A stretch of 36,150 nt of DNA from Eubacteriaceae bacterium (GCA_017531485.1 JAFXKY010000018.1:1-36150), one strand, 5' to 3'. Counted from the first letter of the stretch, positions 7,973 to 15,975 are shown. Notes: generated by a model from the letters alone, not told the origin. A program made the numbers and translations.

Positions 7973-8962
7973 ATGAAAAACAACACAATCAAAAAAATTC
8001 TTGCAATCATTCTCGCCGTATCAATGATCATTTCATTTGCTTCATGCAGTGAAAAGGACGACGATACGATCAACATCGCCATCGTAAAACAAATGGATCA
8101 TCCTTCCCTTGATGAAATAGCAAATTCTGTTGCATCCCGTCTTGACAAGATATCTGAAGAAACGGGAAAAGCCATTGAATATGAAATCTATTCGGGTCAG
8201 GGAGATCAGAGTATATTAAAACAGATCGGCGACACAGCCATTGCCGACAACGTTGATGCCATCATCCCCGTCGCAACCACGGCGGCGCAGATCATGACAG
8301 TATGTGCGGAAGAAACCAAAACCCCCGTCATCTTCGCGGCAGTATCCGATCCTGCGGGGGCAGACCTTACGGGAATAGATTACGTCACGGGAACGAGTGA
8401 TGCCCTCAACACAGAATTCATTATGGACATGATGTTCGCGCAGAATCCGGACATCAAGAGCGTCGGTCTTTTATATTCACTTTCAGAACCCAACTCTGAA
8501 ATGCCCATCAAAGACGCCAAAGCATATCTCACTAAAAAAGGCATCAGCTTCACGGAAGCCACAGCAAACACCAATGATGAGGTCATCGCCGCAGCAAGCG
8601 TCCTCGCTTCCAACGATTCAGACGTCATCTTCACTCCCACAGACAACATCATCATGAGCGCAGAGCTTGCAATAATGGACATTCTCATTGAAAATGATAT
8701 CCCCCACTACACAGGCGCGGATTCATTCGTAAGAAGCGGTGCATTCACTACCTGCGGAGTGAATTACACAGACCTCGGCACAGACACAGCGGATCTCGCT
8801 TACAAAGCTGTCACGGAAGGTTTCGGAAACCTCGAAGATTATTATAAAGTAGACGGCGGCATCATCACCGTAAATACTGAAACTGCCGCAGCCCTCGGAA
8901 TTGATTATTCCGTATTCGAAAGCATGGGAACCATCGTTGAAGTAACGACGACAGAAGAATAA
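7973..8962 (+). CDS. trpX: Tryptophan ABC transporter, substrate-binding lipoprotein
   Basis: This is the extracellular solute receptor of the TrpXYZ importer. The N-terminus is a lipoprotein signal: Lys-rich start, hydrophobic 9-22, lipobox FASC with Cys25 as the lipidated residue. The mature part (about 33-320) is the two-lobed periplasmic-binding fold of the ABC_sub_bind family (PF04392), recognisable by the opening INIAIVKQMDHPSLDE and the central VIFAAVSDP. The length of 329 is normal. GGAGGA lies 7 nt before the ATG. The tryptophan assignment rests on the TGG-specifier T-box upstream and the matching permease/ATPase order, because binding-site residues alone cannot define the ligand. 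Confidence 0.92.
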   Translation: MKNNTIKKILAIILAVSMIISFASCSEKDDDTINIAIVKQMDHPSLDEIANSVASRLDKISEETGKAIEYEIYSGQGDQSILKQIGDTAIADNVDAIIPVATTAAQIMTVCAEETKTPVIFAAVSDPAGADLTGIDYVTGTSDALNTEFIMDMMFAQNPDIKSVGLLYSLSEPNSEMPIKDAKAYLTKKGISFTEATANTNDEVIAAASVLASNDSDVIFTPTDNIIMSAELAIMDILIENDIPHYTGADSFVRSGAFTTCGVNYTDLGTDTADLAYKAVTEGFGNLEDYYKVDGGIITVNTETAAALGIDYSVFESMGTIVEVTTTEE

Positions 8963-9017
8963 TCAGAAATTTATAACGTGCCTGCGGAAATCCGCAGGCA
9001 TATCAAAGGAGTAAGAA

Positions 9018-9926
9018 ATGTTATTCATATCACAGACAGCACTTGAGCTGGGATTTGTATATTCACTTGTATCAATGGCGCTTTATCTGAGCTACCGCGT
9101 CCTTGACATTGCTGATCTGACAACAGACGGCAGTTTTGTCCTCGGAATGGCGGTGTCCGTATCGTTTGCGGCAAAGGGTCATCCACTCCCCGGGCTTTTC
9201 GCGGCAATGCTCGCAGGAAGTCTTGCGGGAAGCGTAACGGCTGTACTGCAGACAAAGCTCGGAGTACCGTCGATCCTTGCGGGGATCATCACGAACACGG
9301 GTCTGTATACCGTAAATCTCTTTGCCATGGGATGGTCTTCAAACATAAACCTCTTAAAGCAGGAAACCATCTTCACCATCTTCCGCGAAACGGGAATCGG
9401 CGGAAAGTGGTATGAATTTATTCTTATTTCATTCATTGTCATCATCGCAGGCACGATCCTCACATGGTTTTTATCCACAAGGCTCGGACTTTCCGTCAGG
9501 GCGACAGGTGACAACCGTGAAATGGTAAGTGCGTCATCAATAAACCCGTCCGTTACCATAACCATCGGCCTTTGCATCGCAAACGCCCTTACAGCGCTTT
9601 CGGGCGCAGTCGTCGGTCAGCTTCAGAAAAGCGCAGACATCAACGGCGGCACGGGCATCGTGGTAATAGGGCTTGCGTGCCTCATTATCGGGGAAACTGT
9701 ACTGGGAAGAAAAGGTGTCGGAAGAAGCGTGATCTCCGTAGTGATCGGAAGCATCATTTACAGATTCATATACGCCATCGTCCTCAAAACGGCGATCCTT
9801 CCCATTGAGTGCCTCAAACTCGTCACATCTGTCGTCGTCGCATCGGCAATAGCCTCCCCGACCATCAAAAACAACATTCATCTGGTAAAGATGAAAAAAG
9901 AAGCTGTGAAAAGGAGCAGGATATAA
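9018..9926 (+). CDS. trpY: Tryptophan ABC transporter, permease
   Basis: This is a 302-residue integral membrane protein of the BPD_transp_2/LivH-like permease family. It has about eight or nine hydrophobic segments from residue 5 to 285, with characteristic features such as DIADLTTDGSFVLGMAV near 30 and the EAA-like cytoplasmic loop around 155-180. It forms the channel through which the ligand delivered by TrpX passes. AAAGGAG lies 7 nt upstream of the ATG, 55 bp after trpX. Its TAA stop overlaps the ATG of trpZ by one base (TAATG), indicating translational coupling. Confidence 0.93.
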   Translation: MLFISQTALELGFVYSLVSMALYLSYRVLDIADLTTDGSFVLGMAVSVSFAAKGHPLPGLFAAMLAGSLAGSVTAVLQTKLGVPSILAGIITNTGLYTVNLFAMGWSSNINLLKQETIFTIFRETGIGGKWYEFILISFIVIIAGTILTWFLSTRLGLSVRATGDNREMVSASSINPSVTITIGLCIANALTALSGAVVGQLQKSADINGGTGIVVIGLACLIIGETVLGRKGVGRSVISVVIGSIIYRFIYAIVLKTAILPIECLKLVTSVVVASAIASPTIKNNIHLVKMKKEAVKRSRI

Positions 9927-10723
9927 TGTTAAAGATAGAAAATGTATCAAAGACATTCAACCCCAGGACCATAAATGAAAAGACGGCTCTGACAGACCTG
10001 TCCCTCGAATTGAAAGAAGGGGATTTCGTCACCATCGTCGGTTCAAACGGCGCGGGAAAATCCACCCTTTTCAACGCCATCGCAGGTTCATTCATCCCCG
10101 ACAGCGGTTCAATAGTCCTCGGCGGCAAAGACATCACATTCCTTCCGCCCCACAAGAGAAGTCACGAGATCGGAAGGCTCTTTCAGGACCCGCTGAAAGG
10201 AACGGCGCCGAACATGACCATCGAAGAAAATCTCGCCCTTGCATATCTCAGGGCAGGAAAAGGATTCAAGCCGTTTTCCCGCATATCAAAATCCGACAGG
10301 GAGTTTTTCGCGCATCATCTTGCACTCCTCGGAATGGGGCTTGAAGACAGGATGGATCAGCCGGTAGGGCTTCTCAGCGGAGGACAGAGGCAGGCACTGA
10401 CCCTTTTAATGGCGACGATAGTTCCGCCGAAGATCCTTCTTCTTGATGAGCACACGGCGGCGCTTGACCCGAAGACTGCGGAGAAAGTCATTGAGCTGAC
10501 AGAGAGGATAGTCGTTGACAACAACATAACCTGCCTGATGATAACCCACAACATGAATCAGGCGCTTGAGCTCGGAAACCGCACGCTGATGATGAACGAC
10601 GGAAAGATCGTATATGATGTGCGTGATGAGGAGAGAGAATCCCTTACGGTGAATGATCTTCTCATCAGGTTCCGCGAAGGTGCGGGAGTTGCCCTTTCAA
10701 ACGACAGGGTCCTTTTGTCATAA
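9926..10723 (+). CDS. trpZ: Tryptophan ABC transporter, ATP-binding protein
   Basis: This is the 265-residue nucleotide-binding subunit that powers the importer. Walker A is GSNGAGKST near residue 39, the ABC signature is LSGGQRQ near 148, Walker B is ILLLDEHTAALDP near 170, and the switch His lies in LMITHN near 205. The D-loop neighbourhood DEHTAALD has His after the catalytic Glu, as is common in this subfamily. I start it at MLKIENVSK, whose ATG overlaps the trpY stop and follows AAGGAG; a longer open frame extends 39 codons upstream inside trpY but is not plausible. A strong terminator follows at 10,774. Confidence 0.95.
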   Translation: MLKIENVSKTFNPRTINEKTALTDLSLELKEGDFVTIVGSNGAGKSTLFNAIAGSFIPDSGSIVLGGKDITFLPPHKRSHEIGRLFQDPLKGTAPNMTIEENLALAYLRAGKGFKPFSRISKSDREFFAHHLALLGMGLEDRMDQPVGLLSGGQRQALTLLMATIVPPKILLLDEHTAALDPKTAEKVIELTERIVVDNNITCLMITHNMNQALELGNRTLMMNDGKIVYDVRDEERESLTVNDLLIRFREGAGVALSNDRVLLS

Positions 10724-10773
10724 TACCGGGCTTACAGATCAGGCTATGCATAAAACATAAGTCAAAAATACAA

Positions 10774-10809
10774 AAGAGCTGTGCAGAAATTTCTGCACAG
10801 CTCTTAATT
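10774..10809 (+). terminator. Terminator of the trpXYZ operon
   Basis: A perfect 16-bp inverted repeat, AAGAGCTGTGCAGAAA/TTTCTGCACAGCTCTT (10,774-10,789 and 10,790-10,805), is followed by AATTTG. The minus-strand side also continues into a T-rich tail, so it may stop transcription from both directions. Confidence 0.85.
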
Positions 10810-10883
10810 TGTCTTATGTCTTATAATGTAACATACGCGGAGAGCATGAAACACTTTATATCATCTGTTCTGTAAATCGGGAT

Positions 10884-11117
10884 TTATCTGACCGATTCTG
10901 CTTTGATATCATGGTCCGTATCGTCAGAATTCAGCAGCATGATCTCCAATAGCATCAATACTGTTTCGTTACCTGACTCCTTTTTGCTTTTATCATAATT
11001 CGTCCATCGTATAGTAATGGATTCACCATATTCATGCACACCAGATCCGCCACGCAACAAATCGTTAAACGCGTTCAGATTATGCCCTGTTTTCCATTGC
11101 AGGTCTTTCGTCAGCAT
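10884..11117 (-). pseudogene. N-terminally truncated barstar-like protein
   Basis: The 77-residue frame resembles the barstar family of ribonuclease inhibitors from the helix-2 region onward: KTGHNLNAFNDLLRGG (9-24), GVHEYGESITIRW (26-38), and a C-terminal LLEIMLLNSDD helix. Barstars bind and block barnase-type RNases. Family members usually have about 20-25 more residues before this point, containing the first strand and part of helix 1. None of the three upstream minus-strand frames supplies them: the same frame reaches a stop six codons up. No ribosome binding site precedes the ATG, and no toxin gene is nearby. I infer a decayed or orphan immunity gene; C-rich repeats begin about 120 bp upstream. 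Confidence 0.55.
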
Positions 11118-11234
11118 TACAACATAATCTGATCAACAAACAAAGGAAATATTAAACGGGTGAGTTCGCATATTGCCTTGCTGTTTTTCGGAGCACGTCA
11201 TATATACAGTGCTTTTTATTTTGCCATGCTCATA

Positions 11235-11491
11235 TTCCCGATCCCCCTGCGGATAACTCCGCTTTCCCCCTTACTTGTAAGGGGGACGTCATCGGCTGAG
11301 GGACATCGGATGTGGGATGGAAGGTGGGGGGGGAAAAAAGATGTACGCAGGTCCTGCCGGTGACAGGGGGATTTGCGTGCAGGAGAATGTGTACAGATCC
11401 GTGTGTTCCCGAAGGCAGGCGGATCATCCCGTCACCACGGAATTTGTATATATTCCCCATCCCCCTTTATCCCCCTTATCCTAAGGGGGAC
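11235..11491. repeat. Dispersed repeat, family 1, copy A
   Basis: This 257-bp unit matches, in inverted orientation and with high identity, the segment 15,721-15,975. Its left end is TTCCCGATCCCCCTGCGG, and its right end carries the C-rich hairpin CCCCCTTA-TCC-TAAGGGGG (11,472-11,490). A second hairpin, CCCCCTTAC-TT-GTAAGGGGG, lies at 11,266-11,285. The interior is clearly conserved between the copies but has no credible reading frame. Confidence 0.88.
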
Positions 11492-11644
11492 AGACGTGGC
11501 TTCCTTAGAATAAGGGAGCTGTCACGGAGTGACTGAGGGATGGGCGTCCAAGCACCTTGCATCCGCCTTGTTCAGACAAAATGAGATTTTGTCGGGTTAT
11601 TGGTTCGTGGGAGATCCCTGTCTCACCCAACGCTTCTTGCCTCA

Positions 11645-11695
11645 CCGATCCCCCTGAGGCACCTTGTGCCTCTTTCCCCCTTATCCTAAGGGGGG
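11645..11695. repeat. Short C-rich repeat unit
   Basis: A miniature unit of the same design as the larger ones. It starts CCGATCCCCCTG, contains a 7-bp hairpin GAGGCAC-CTT-GTGCCTC, and ends with TTCCCCCTTATCCTAAGGGG. Just upstream, 11,550-11,600 has CACCTTGCATCCG and AGACAAAATGAGATTTTGTC, related to the units at 31.5 and 35.9 kb. Confidence 0.7.
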
Positions 11696-11765
11696 ACACA
11701 TTCTCCCCCACTCCACGAGGCAGACAAATTATTGCATTTTTTTCAGGGATTTTCATGATCCCGGC

Positions 11766-11794
11766 TTGCGGAAAAAGCATGTACGTTGTATAAT
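11766..11794 (+). promoter_or_regulatory. Promoter of the 5'-nucleotidase gene
   Basis: -35 TTGCGG (11,766-11,771) and a consensus -10 TATAAT (11,789-11,794) have a 17-bp spacer, 39 bp before the start codon. Confidence 0.8.
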
Positions 11795-11833
11795 GTACTC
11801 GTTTAAAAATAAATAAACAAGAAAGGGAAAACA

Positions 11834-13609
11834 ATGAAACTCAGAAAATCATTGGTAGCACTTCTTCTCGCTGTAATGCTCATGGTTGCACCGTTTACAG
11901 CATTCGCAGGAGAAGTAACAAAAACAGATGACATCGTTATCCTTTACACAAACGATGTTCACTGTGAAGCTGACGGATACGCTCAGATCGCTGCTCTCAA
12001 AAAACAGATGGCAGAAGAAAATGCTGCAGCATATCTCGTAGATTCAGGCGACTACATTCAGGGCGGCACACTCGGCACACTTACAAAAGGTGAAGCTCTC
12101 GTTGAAATCATGAACGCTGCAGGTTATGACTTCACAACACTCGGCAACCATGAATTCGACTACGGCATGGACCAGCTCATGTACCTCATGAACGATGTAG
12201 CAACATTCAAGGTGCTTTCCGCAAACTTCGACTCACTCGAAACAGGAAAAGCAGTATTTGACGATTATGAAATCGTTGAAGCTGCAGGCAAGAAGATTGC
12301 TTTCGTAGGCGTAACAACTCCGGAATCTTTCACAAAATCCACACCGACATACTTCCAGAACGACAAAGGTGAATACATCTACTCTTTCGCAAGCGAAAAC
12401 CTCGCTGAAGATGTTCAGAAATCTGTAGATGCTGCTAAAGCTGAAGGCGCTGACTTCGTTATCATCCTCGGACATCTCGGTATCGAAGGAACAACAGACG
12501 GCTGGAAATCATCAGACCTCATCCCGCAGCTCAAAAATGTAGATGCAGTTCTGGATGCTCACGCTCATCAGATAATCAAAGGCGACACATACAAAGATGC
12601 TGACGGCAAAGAAGTTGTCCTCACATCAACAGGTACAAAGATCGCTAACGTTGGTAAACTCACAATCAAAGCTGACGGCACTATCACAACAGAACTCATC
12701 AAAGCTGAAGACCTTCCGGCAGCTGACAGTGCAGTAAAAGCTGTTATTGATGCTGAAAATGAAGCATTCGAAGCAATCCTCAATCAGGTTGTTGCAACAA
12801 CAGAAGTTGTTCTCACAATCAAAGACGAAAACGGCAACCGTCTCGTTCGTAAAGACGACACAAACCTCGGTAACCTCTGCGCAGATGCTTACAGAAACCT
12901 CCTCGGTGCTGACGTAGCATTCGTAAACGGCGGCGGCGTCCGTGCTGACATCGATGCAGGCGACATCACATACGCTGAAATCATCGCTGTTCACCCGTTC
13001 GGAAACGAAGCATGCCTCGTTGAAGCAACAGGTCTCGAAATCTGGCAGGCTCTCGAAATGGGTTACAGACTCTTACCGAGCGAAAACGGCGGATTCTTAC
13101 AGGTATCAGGTCTTACATGTAAAGTAAACACAGCTATCCCGTCAGGCGTAGAAATCGACTCTACCGACTCTTCATTCGTAAAAGTAACTTATGAATACGG
13201 CAAGAACTCAAGAGTTCAGGATATCGAAATCGGCGGTAAAGCAATCGACCTCGACAAGACATACCTCCTCGCTTCTCACAACTACATGCTCAAATCAGGC
13301 GGCGACGGATTCTCTATGTTCCCGGACAACAAACTCCTCAAAGACGGCGTTCTCATCGACAACAGAGTTCTCATCGACTACATCGTTGGAAGCCTTGAAG
13401 GTAAAGTAACAGCTGAAGCTTACGGCAAAGCTGAAAACAGAGTCAACATCGTAAACGAAGAAATCGTTGTGCCCGAAGTACCGGTTGAACCGGAAAAACC
13501 GGAACACGACAACCCGCCCACAGGCGACAACGCATTCGTTTTCGCAATGTTCGCAATCGCTGCGATCTCAACAGTTGTTGTTATCGACAGAAAAAGAAAA
13601 GCTGCTTAA
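11834..13609 (+). CDS. Cell-surface 5'-nucleotidase/2',3'-cyclic phosphodiesterase (UshA family)
   Basis: This is a 591-residue secreted metallophosphoesterase that releases phosphate from extracellular nucleotides. Residues 1-27 are a signal peptide ending in AFA. The N-terminal calcineurin-like domain shows the dimetal motifs TNDVH, DSGDYIQG, GNHEFDYG, GHLG and DAHAH. The C-terminal 5'-nucleotidase domain (about 310-540) shows NLCADAYR, VNGGGVRADI and HPFGNE. The tail has a Pro/Glu spacer, NPPTGD (about 560-565), a hydrophobic helix and terminal RKRKAA, which fits a sortase-type anchor of the xPxTG class with an unusual first residue. AAGGGA precedes the ATG. Codon use is strongly biased (ACA, GCT, CTC, GAA), suggesting high expression. 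Confidence 0.94.
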   Translation: MKLRKSLVALLLAVMLMVAPFTAFAGEVTKTDDIVILYTNDVHCEADGYAQIAALKKQMAEENAAAYLVDSGDYIQGGTLGTLTKGEALVEIMNAAGYDFTTLGNHEFDYGMDQLMYLMNDVATFKVLSANFDSLETGKAVFDDYEIVEAAGKKIAFVGVTTPESFTKSTPTYFQNDKGEYIYSFASENLAEDVQKSVDAAKAEGADFVIILGHLGIEGTTDGWKSSDLIPQLKNVDAVLDAHAHQIIKGDTYKDADGKEVVLTSTGTKIANVGKLTIKADGTITTELIKAEDLPAADSAVKAVIDAENEAFEAILNQVVATTEVVLTIKDENGNRLVRKDDTNLGNLCADAYRNLLGADVAFVNGGGVRADIDAGDITYAEIIAVHPFGNEACLVEATGLEIWQALEMGYRLLPSENGGFLQVSGLTCKVNTAIPSGVEIDSTDSSFVKVTYEYGKNSRVQDIEIGGKAIDLDKTYLLASHNYMLKSGGDGFSMFPDNKLLKDGVLIDNRVLIDYIVGSLEGKVTAEAYGKAENRVNIVNEEIVVPEVPVEPEKPEHDNPPTGDNAFVFAMFAIAAISTVVVIDRKRKAA

Positions 13610-13624
13610 TATTAAATAAGCATT

Positions 13625-13651
13625 AAAGGGACAGGCTTCTGTCCCTTTTTT
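13625..13651 (+). terminator. Terminator of the 5'-nucleotidase gene
   Basis: The stem AAAGGGACAG/CTGTCCCTTT (13,625-13,634 and 13,639-13,648) with loop GCTT continues into a T run. Confidence 0.92.
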
Positions 13652-13679
13652 ATTGTTGTGGATTTTTTCAATATAACGC

Positions 13680-13708
13680 TTTTCAAGGACAGGATATAGG
13701 TGTATAAT
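13680..13708 (+). promoter_or_regulatory. Probable promoter of the flavoprotein gene
   Basis: -35 TTTTCA (13,680-13,685) and consensus -10 TATAAT (13,703-13,708) are separated by 17 bp. Confidence 0.6.
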
Positions 13709-13743
13709 AAAATTACGTTTAAAAACATCATAAGGAGAAAAAC

Positions 13744-14289
13744 ATGAAAGCAATAGTAGTTTACGGTTCAAAGAGAAACAACTCCACATCAAAAGCGGCA
13801 ATCGAACAGATCCTCAAGGGAGCAAAAGAAGCGGGTTATGATGAAGTAGTTGAATACGACATCAACAAGATCGACCTCAAAGGCTGCCGCAACTGCGGAG
13901 CCTGCAAAAAAACTGACGGTTTCTGCGTCATCAACGACGATCTGAAAGATTATTTCGACGAGCTCACATCAGCAGATGCCATCATCATCTCTTCCCCGAA
14001 CTATATGTCAAACGTAATCGGTCCCATGATCACATTCATGAACAGACATTACTGCCTCAGGGATGCTGAAAGAAACATCAAGCTTCAGAAGAAAGTAAAA
14101 CTCATCAGCGTATATTCTCAGGGCGCTCCGGCTGAAATGCCCAATTACGAAGCAAATTACGACTGGTTCACAAACTGCTTCATCGGCATGGGAATGGAAA
14201 ACGCAGGAAAGATCGTAATGCGCGGACAGATGCCCGAAGAAGGTGCTGAGATCTTTGTCAAAGCTTACGAACTCGGCAAAAACCTTTAA
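13744..14289 (+). CDS. Flavodoxin-like NAD(P)H-dependent reductase, iron-sulfur flavoprotein type
   Basis: This is a 181-residue cytoplasmic flavoprotein. The FMN phosphate loop is GSKRNNSTSKA (about 8-18), and SSPNYMSNVIGPM near 90 is the isoalloxazine-contacting loop of the FMN_red family. Between them, CRNCGACKKTDGFC holds four cysteines (48, 51, 54, 61) in the compact spacing typical of iron-sulfur flavoproteins, which shuttle electrons from ferredoxin. Similar motifs also occur in reductases without a cluster, so iron-sulfur content is inferred. The physiological acceptor is unknown. It has its own promoter and terminator and so is probably a single-gene unit. AAGGAG lies 7 nt before the start. 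Confidence 0.88.
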   Translation: MKAIVVYGSKRNNSTSKAAIEQILKGAKEAGYDEVVEYDINKIDLKGCRNCGACKKTDGFCVINDDLKDYFDELTSADAIIISSPNYMSNVIGPMITFMNRHYCLRDAERNIKLQKKVKLISVYSQGAPAEMPNYEANYDWFTNCFIGMGMENAGKIVMRGQMPEEGAEIFVKAYELGKNL

Positions 14290-14308
14290 TACATAATAAA
14301 AAACAATC

Positions 14309-14339
14309 AGCCCGTCAGAAGTTTCTTACGGGCTTTTTT
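14309..14339 (+). terminator. Terminator of the flavoprotein gene
   Basis: AGCCCGT (14,309-14,315) pairs with ACGGGCT (14,328-14,334), followed by a T run. Confidence 0.85.
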
Positions 14340-14349
14340 ATCACACAAG

Positions 14350-14379
14350 CAAAAAAACGGCATCATATGATGTCGTTTT
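14350..14379 (-). terminator. Terminator of the UroD-family gene
   Basis: A near-perfect 26-bp palindrome, AAAACGGCATCAT/ATGATGTCGTTTT (14,354-14,379), is followed on the minus strand by a long T run. It lies 18 nt past the stop codon. Confidence 0.85.
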
Positions 14380-14396
14380 GTGTTTATATAAAGATA

Positions 14397-15425
14397 TTAT
14401 TTGTTGTAGAAGTTTCTGCCGTATGTATAAGCTTCGTCCTGTACCCAGCCGTTAACTCTCATACCAGCTTCGTCGCCGAACTGTGTGAGAGCGCCGCCGC
14501 AGAATGCGTACTGTCCGCCGATAGCGTATTTGTCGAGTGAATCTCTTACTGACTGACGAACTTCATCTTCAGGTACTTCGCCCCACGGTCTGCCCGGGTT
14601 GTAATCCCAGCCGCCGCATACAGCGATCTTGCCTTTATATTTCTGCTGGATGCCGAGAAGGTCGTTTGATGTCTGTGCCGGGTCCCAGAAACGAACGCCG
14701 AAGTCGATCATATCATCAATGAAGTCTTCGCATCTTCCGCAGTTGTGGAACTGTACGGGGATTCCTCTTTCCATAGCGAGTTTTGTCATCTTAGCGTAAG
14801 CGGGTTTTAAGATGTCACGGTACATTTCTACTGAAAGGAACGGGTTAGACTGTGTAGCAGTATCGTCGAGGATGTAGAGGATGTCCGGCTTGTAGTATTC
14901 AATACCGTTTTCGATTACCGGTAAAACGAAGTCTACCATGTAGTGGATAAGTTCTTTAACAGCGTCCGGTTCTTCGAAGAATGCGCAAAGACCTTCGTTG
15001 AAGCCCATGAATGCCATAACCTGTTCGAAAGGCATAAGACCTGCGTTCATCATGACTGCAGACTGTGTTCTGTCGATGTTAGCTTTTTCATAATCTCTCT
15101 GAGCCATGAGTTCCCAGTCGATTCCTTCGGGCATAGCCGGAGCTTTGACAACTTCAGACCATCTTGTTATGTCATCAAGGATGAATGCGCCCGGTTTCGG
15201 GATTGAAGCGAAGCCTGTTTCAGCGTTTGCAACGTACGGAACGCCCCACATGTCGTTTCCTTCCGGTTTGCCGAAATAGTCCATCGGGAAGATCATCGGA
15301 CCGCATGATTTTGTAGCTGTTTCGCCGTGCGGGCCTTCACCGAACATAGTGTAAAGGGGTACATAATCCGGCTGGATGCCATAACCGATACCGAGATAAT
15401 TTTCTTTAGGTGTTCTCTGTGCCAT
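14397..15425 (-). CDS. Uroporphyrinogen decarboxylase-family protein (MtaA/CmuA-like methyltransferase)
   Basis: This is a 342-residue TIM-barrel protein of the UROD superfamily. The methyltransferase branch binds zinc through an HxC...C pattern, and this is visible: His227 and Cys229 in FHNCGRC, and Cys309 in AFCGG. Those enzymes move methyl groups between a corrinoid protein and coenzyme M or tetrahydrofolate. True heme-pathway UroD lacks this zinc site, and no other heme gene is nearby, so a methyltransferase-type role is more likely. No corrinoid protein or activator gene is adjacent, so the methyl donor is unknown. AAAGGAG precedes the ATG. The gene has its own promoter and terminator. 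Confidence 0.85.
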   Translation of the reverse strand: MAQRTPKENYLGIGYGIQPDYVPLYTMFGEGPHGETATKSCGPMIFPMDYFGKPEGNDMWGVPYVANAETGFASIPKPGAFILDDITRWSEVVKAPAMPEGIDWELMAQRDYEKANIDRTQSAVMMNAGLMPFEQVMAFMGFNEGLCAFFEEPDAVKELIHYMVDFVLPVIENGIEYYKPDILYILDDTATQSNPFLSVEMYRDILKPAYAKMTKLAMERGIPVQFHNCGRCEDFIDDMIDFGVRFWDPAQTSNDLLGIQQKYKGKIAVCGGWDYNPGRPWGEVPEDEVRQSVRDSLDKYAIGGQYAFCGGALTQFGDEAGMRVNGWVQDEAYTYGRNFYNK

Positions 15426-15495
15426 AATTTATTCTCCTTTATAATTATTAAGATATATAACCGCATAGCGGCATGTAAGGTTTATTTACGGTGTC

Positions 15496-15524
15496 ATTTT
15501 ATCAAAACGAAAAAAACGTGTCAA
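15496..15524 (-). promoter_or_regulatory. Promoter of the UroD-family gene
   Basis: On the minus strand, consensus -35 TTGACA (15,519-15,524) and -10 TAAAAT (15,496-15,501) have a 17-bp spacer. The leader of about 65 nt includes a small CCGC-ATA-GCGG hairpin. Confidence 0.82.
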
Positions 15525-15564
15525 TCTTCTGAAAAAAACATTTTTAATATCGTGATGACTTAAC

Positions 15565-15594
15565 AAAAACGACCTTTACGGAAAGGTCGTTTTT
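15565..15594. terminator. Bidirectional terminator-like hairpin without an adjacent gene end
   Basis: A perfect 13-bp stem, AAAAACGACCTTT/AAAGGTCGTTTTT (15,565-15,577 and 15,582-15,594), has loop ACGG and T tracts in both directions. The nearest gene ending toward it is the ACT-MBL gene, whose stop is 420 bp away on the far side of a repeat unit. Confidence 0.75.
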
Positions 15595-15720
15595 ATACGC
15601 TATGAACAATATGTGTATTTTTTTGTTCCACGACTGTCAACATGTAGTGTTTTATATGTCCAAAACGGGACAAATATGGGATTATCCCGATCTGTATGCA
15701 GGGAAAGGTGTCCGGAGCGC

Positions 15721-15975
15721 GTCCCCCTTATTTATAAGGGGGATAAAGGGGGATCGGGGATATGAATGAAGTCCGTGGTGACGGGATGATCCGCCTGCCT
15801 TCGGGAACACACGGATCTGTACACATTCTCCTGCCCGCAAATCCCCCTGTCACCGGCAGGACCTGCGTACATCTTTTTCTCTCAACGTTCTTTCCCACAT
15901 CCGACATTCCTCAGCCGATGACGTCCCCCTTACAAGTAAGGGGGAAAGCGGAGTTATCCGCAGGGGGATCGGGAA
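15721..15975. repeat. Dispersed repeat, family 1, copy B (inverted relative to A)
   Basis: This is the reverse complement of 11,235-11,491, with long identical stretches such as the blocks around 15,777-15,825 and 15,918-15,975 and a divergent patch near 15,878-15,898. The hairpin CCCCCTTAT-TT-ATAAGGGGG forms its left end at 15,723-15,742, and the AAGTAAGGGGGAAAGCGGAG block is near the right end. Open frames here are not protein-like. Confidence 0.88.

Noticed and set aside
11505-11834. Open frames of 60-110 codons inside the C-rich repeats
   Set aside because: They cross hairpin palindromes, are rich in Pro/Arg/Ser, lack ribosome sites, and are not conserved as frames between repeat copies.
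14397-15425. Heme-pathway uroporphyrinogen decarboxylase
   Set aside because: The HxC...C zinc pattern fits the methyltransferase branch, and no heme genes are nearby.
11235-15975. Composite transposon made by repeats A and B
   Set aside because: No transposase gene, target-site duplication or insertion-sequence ends were found; only the inverted layout is supported.
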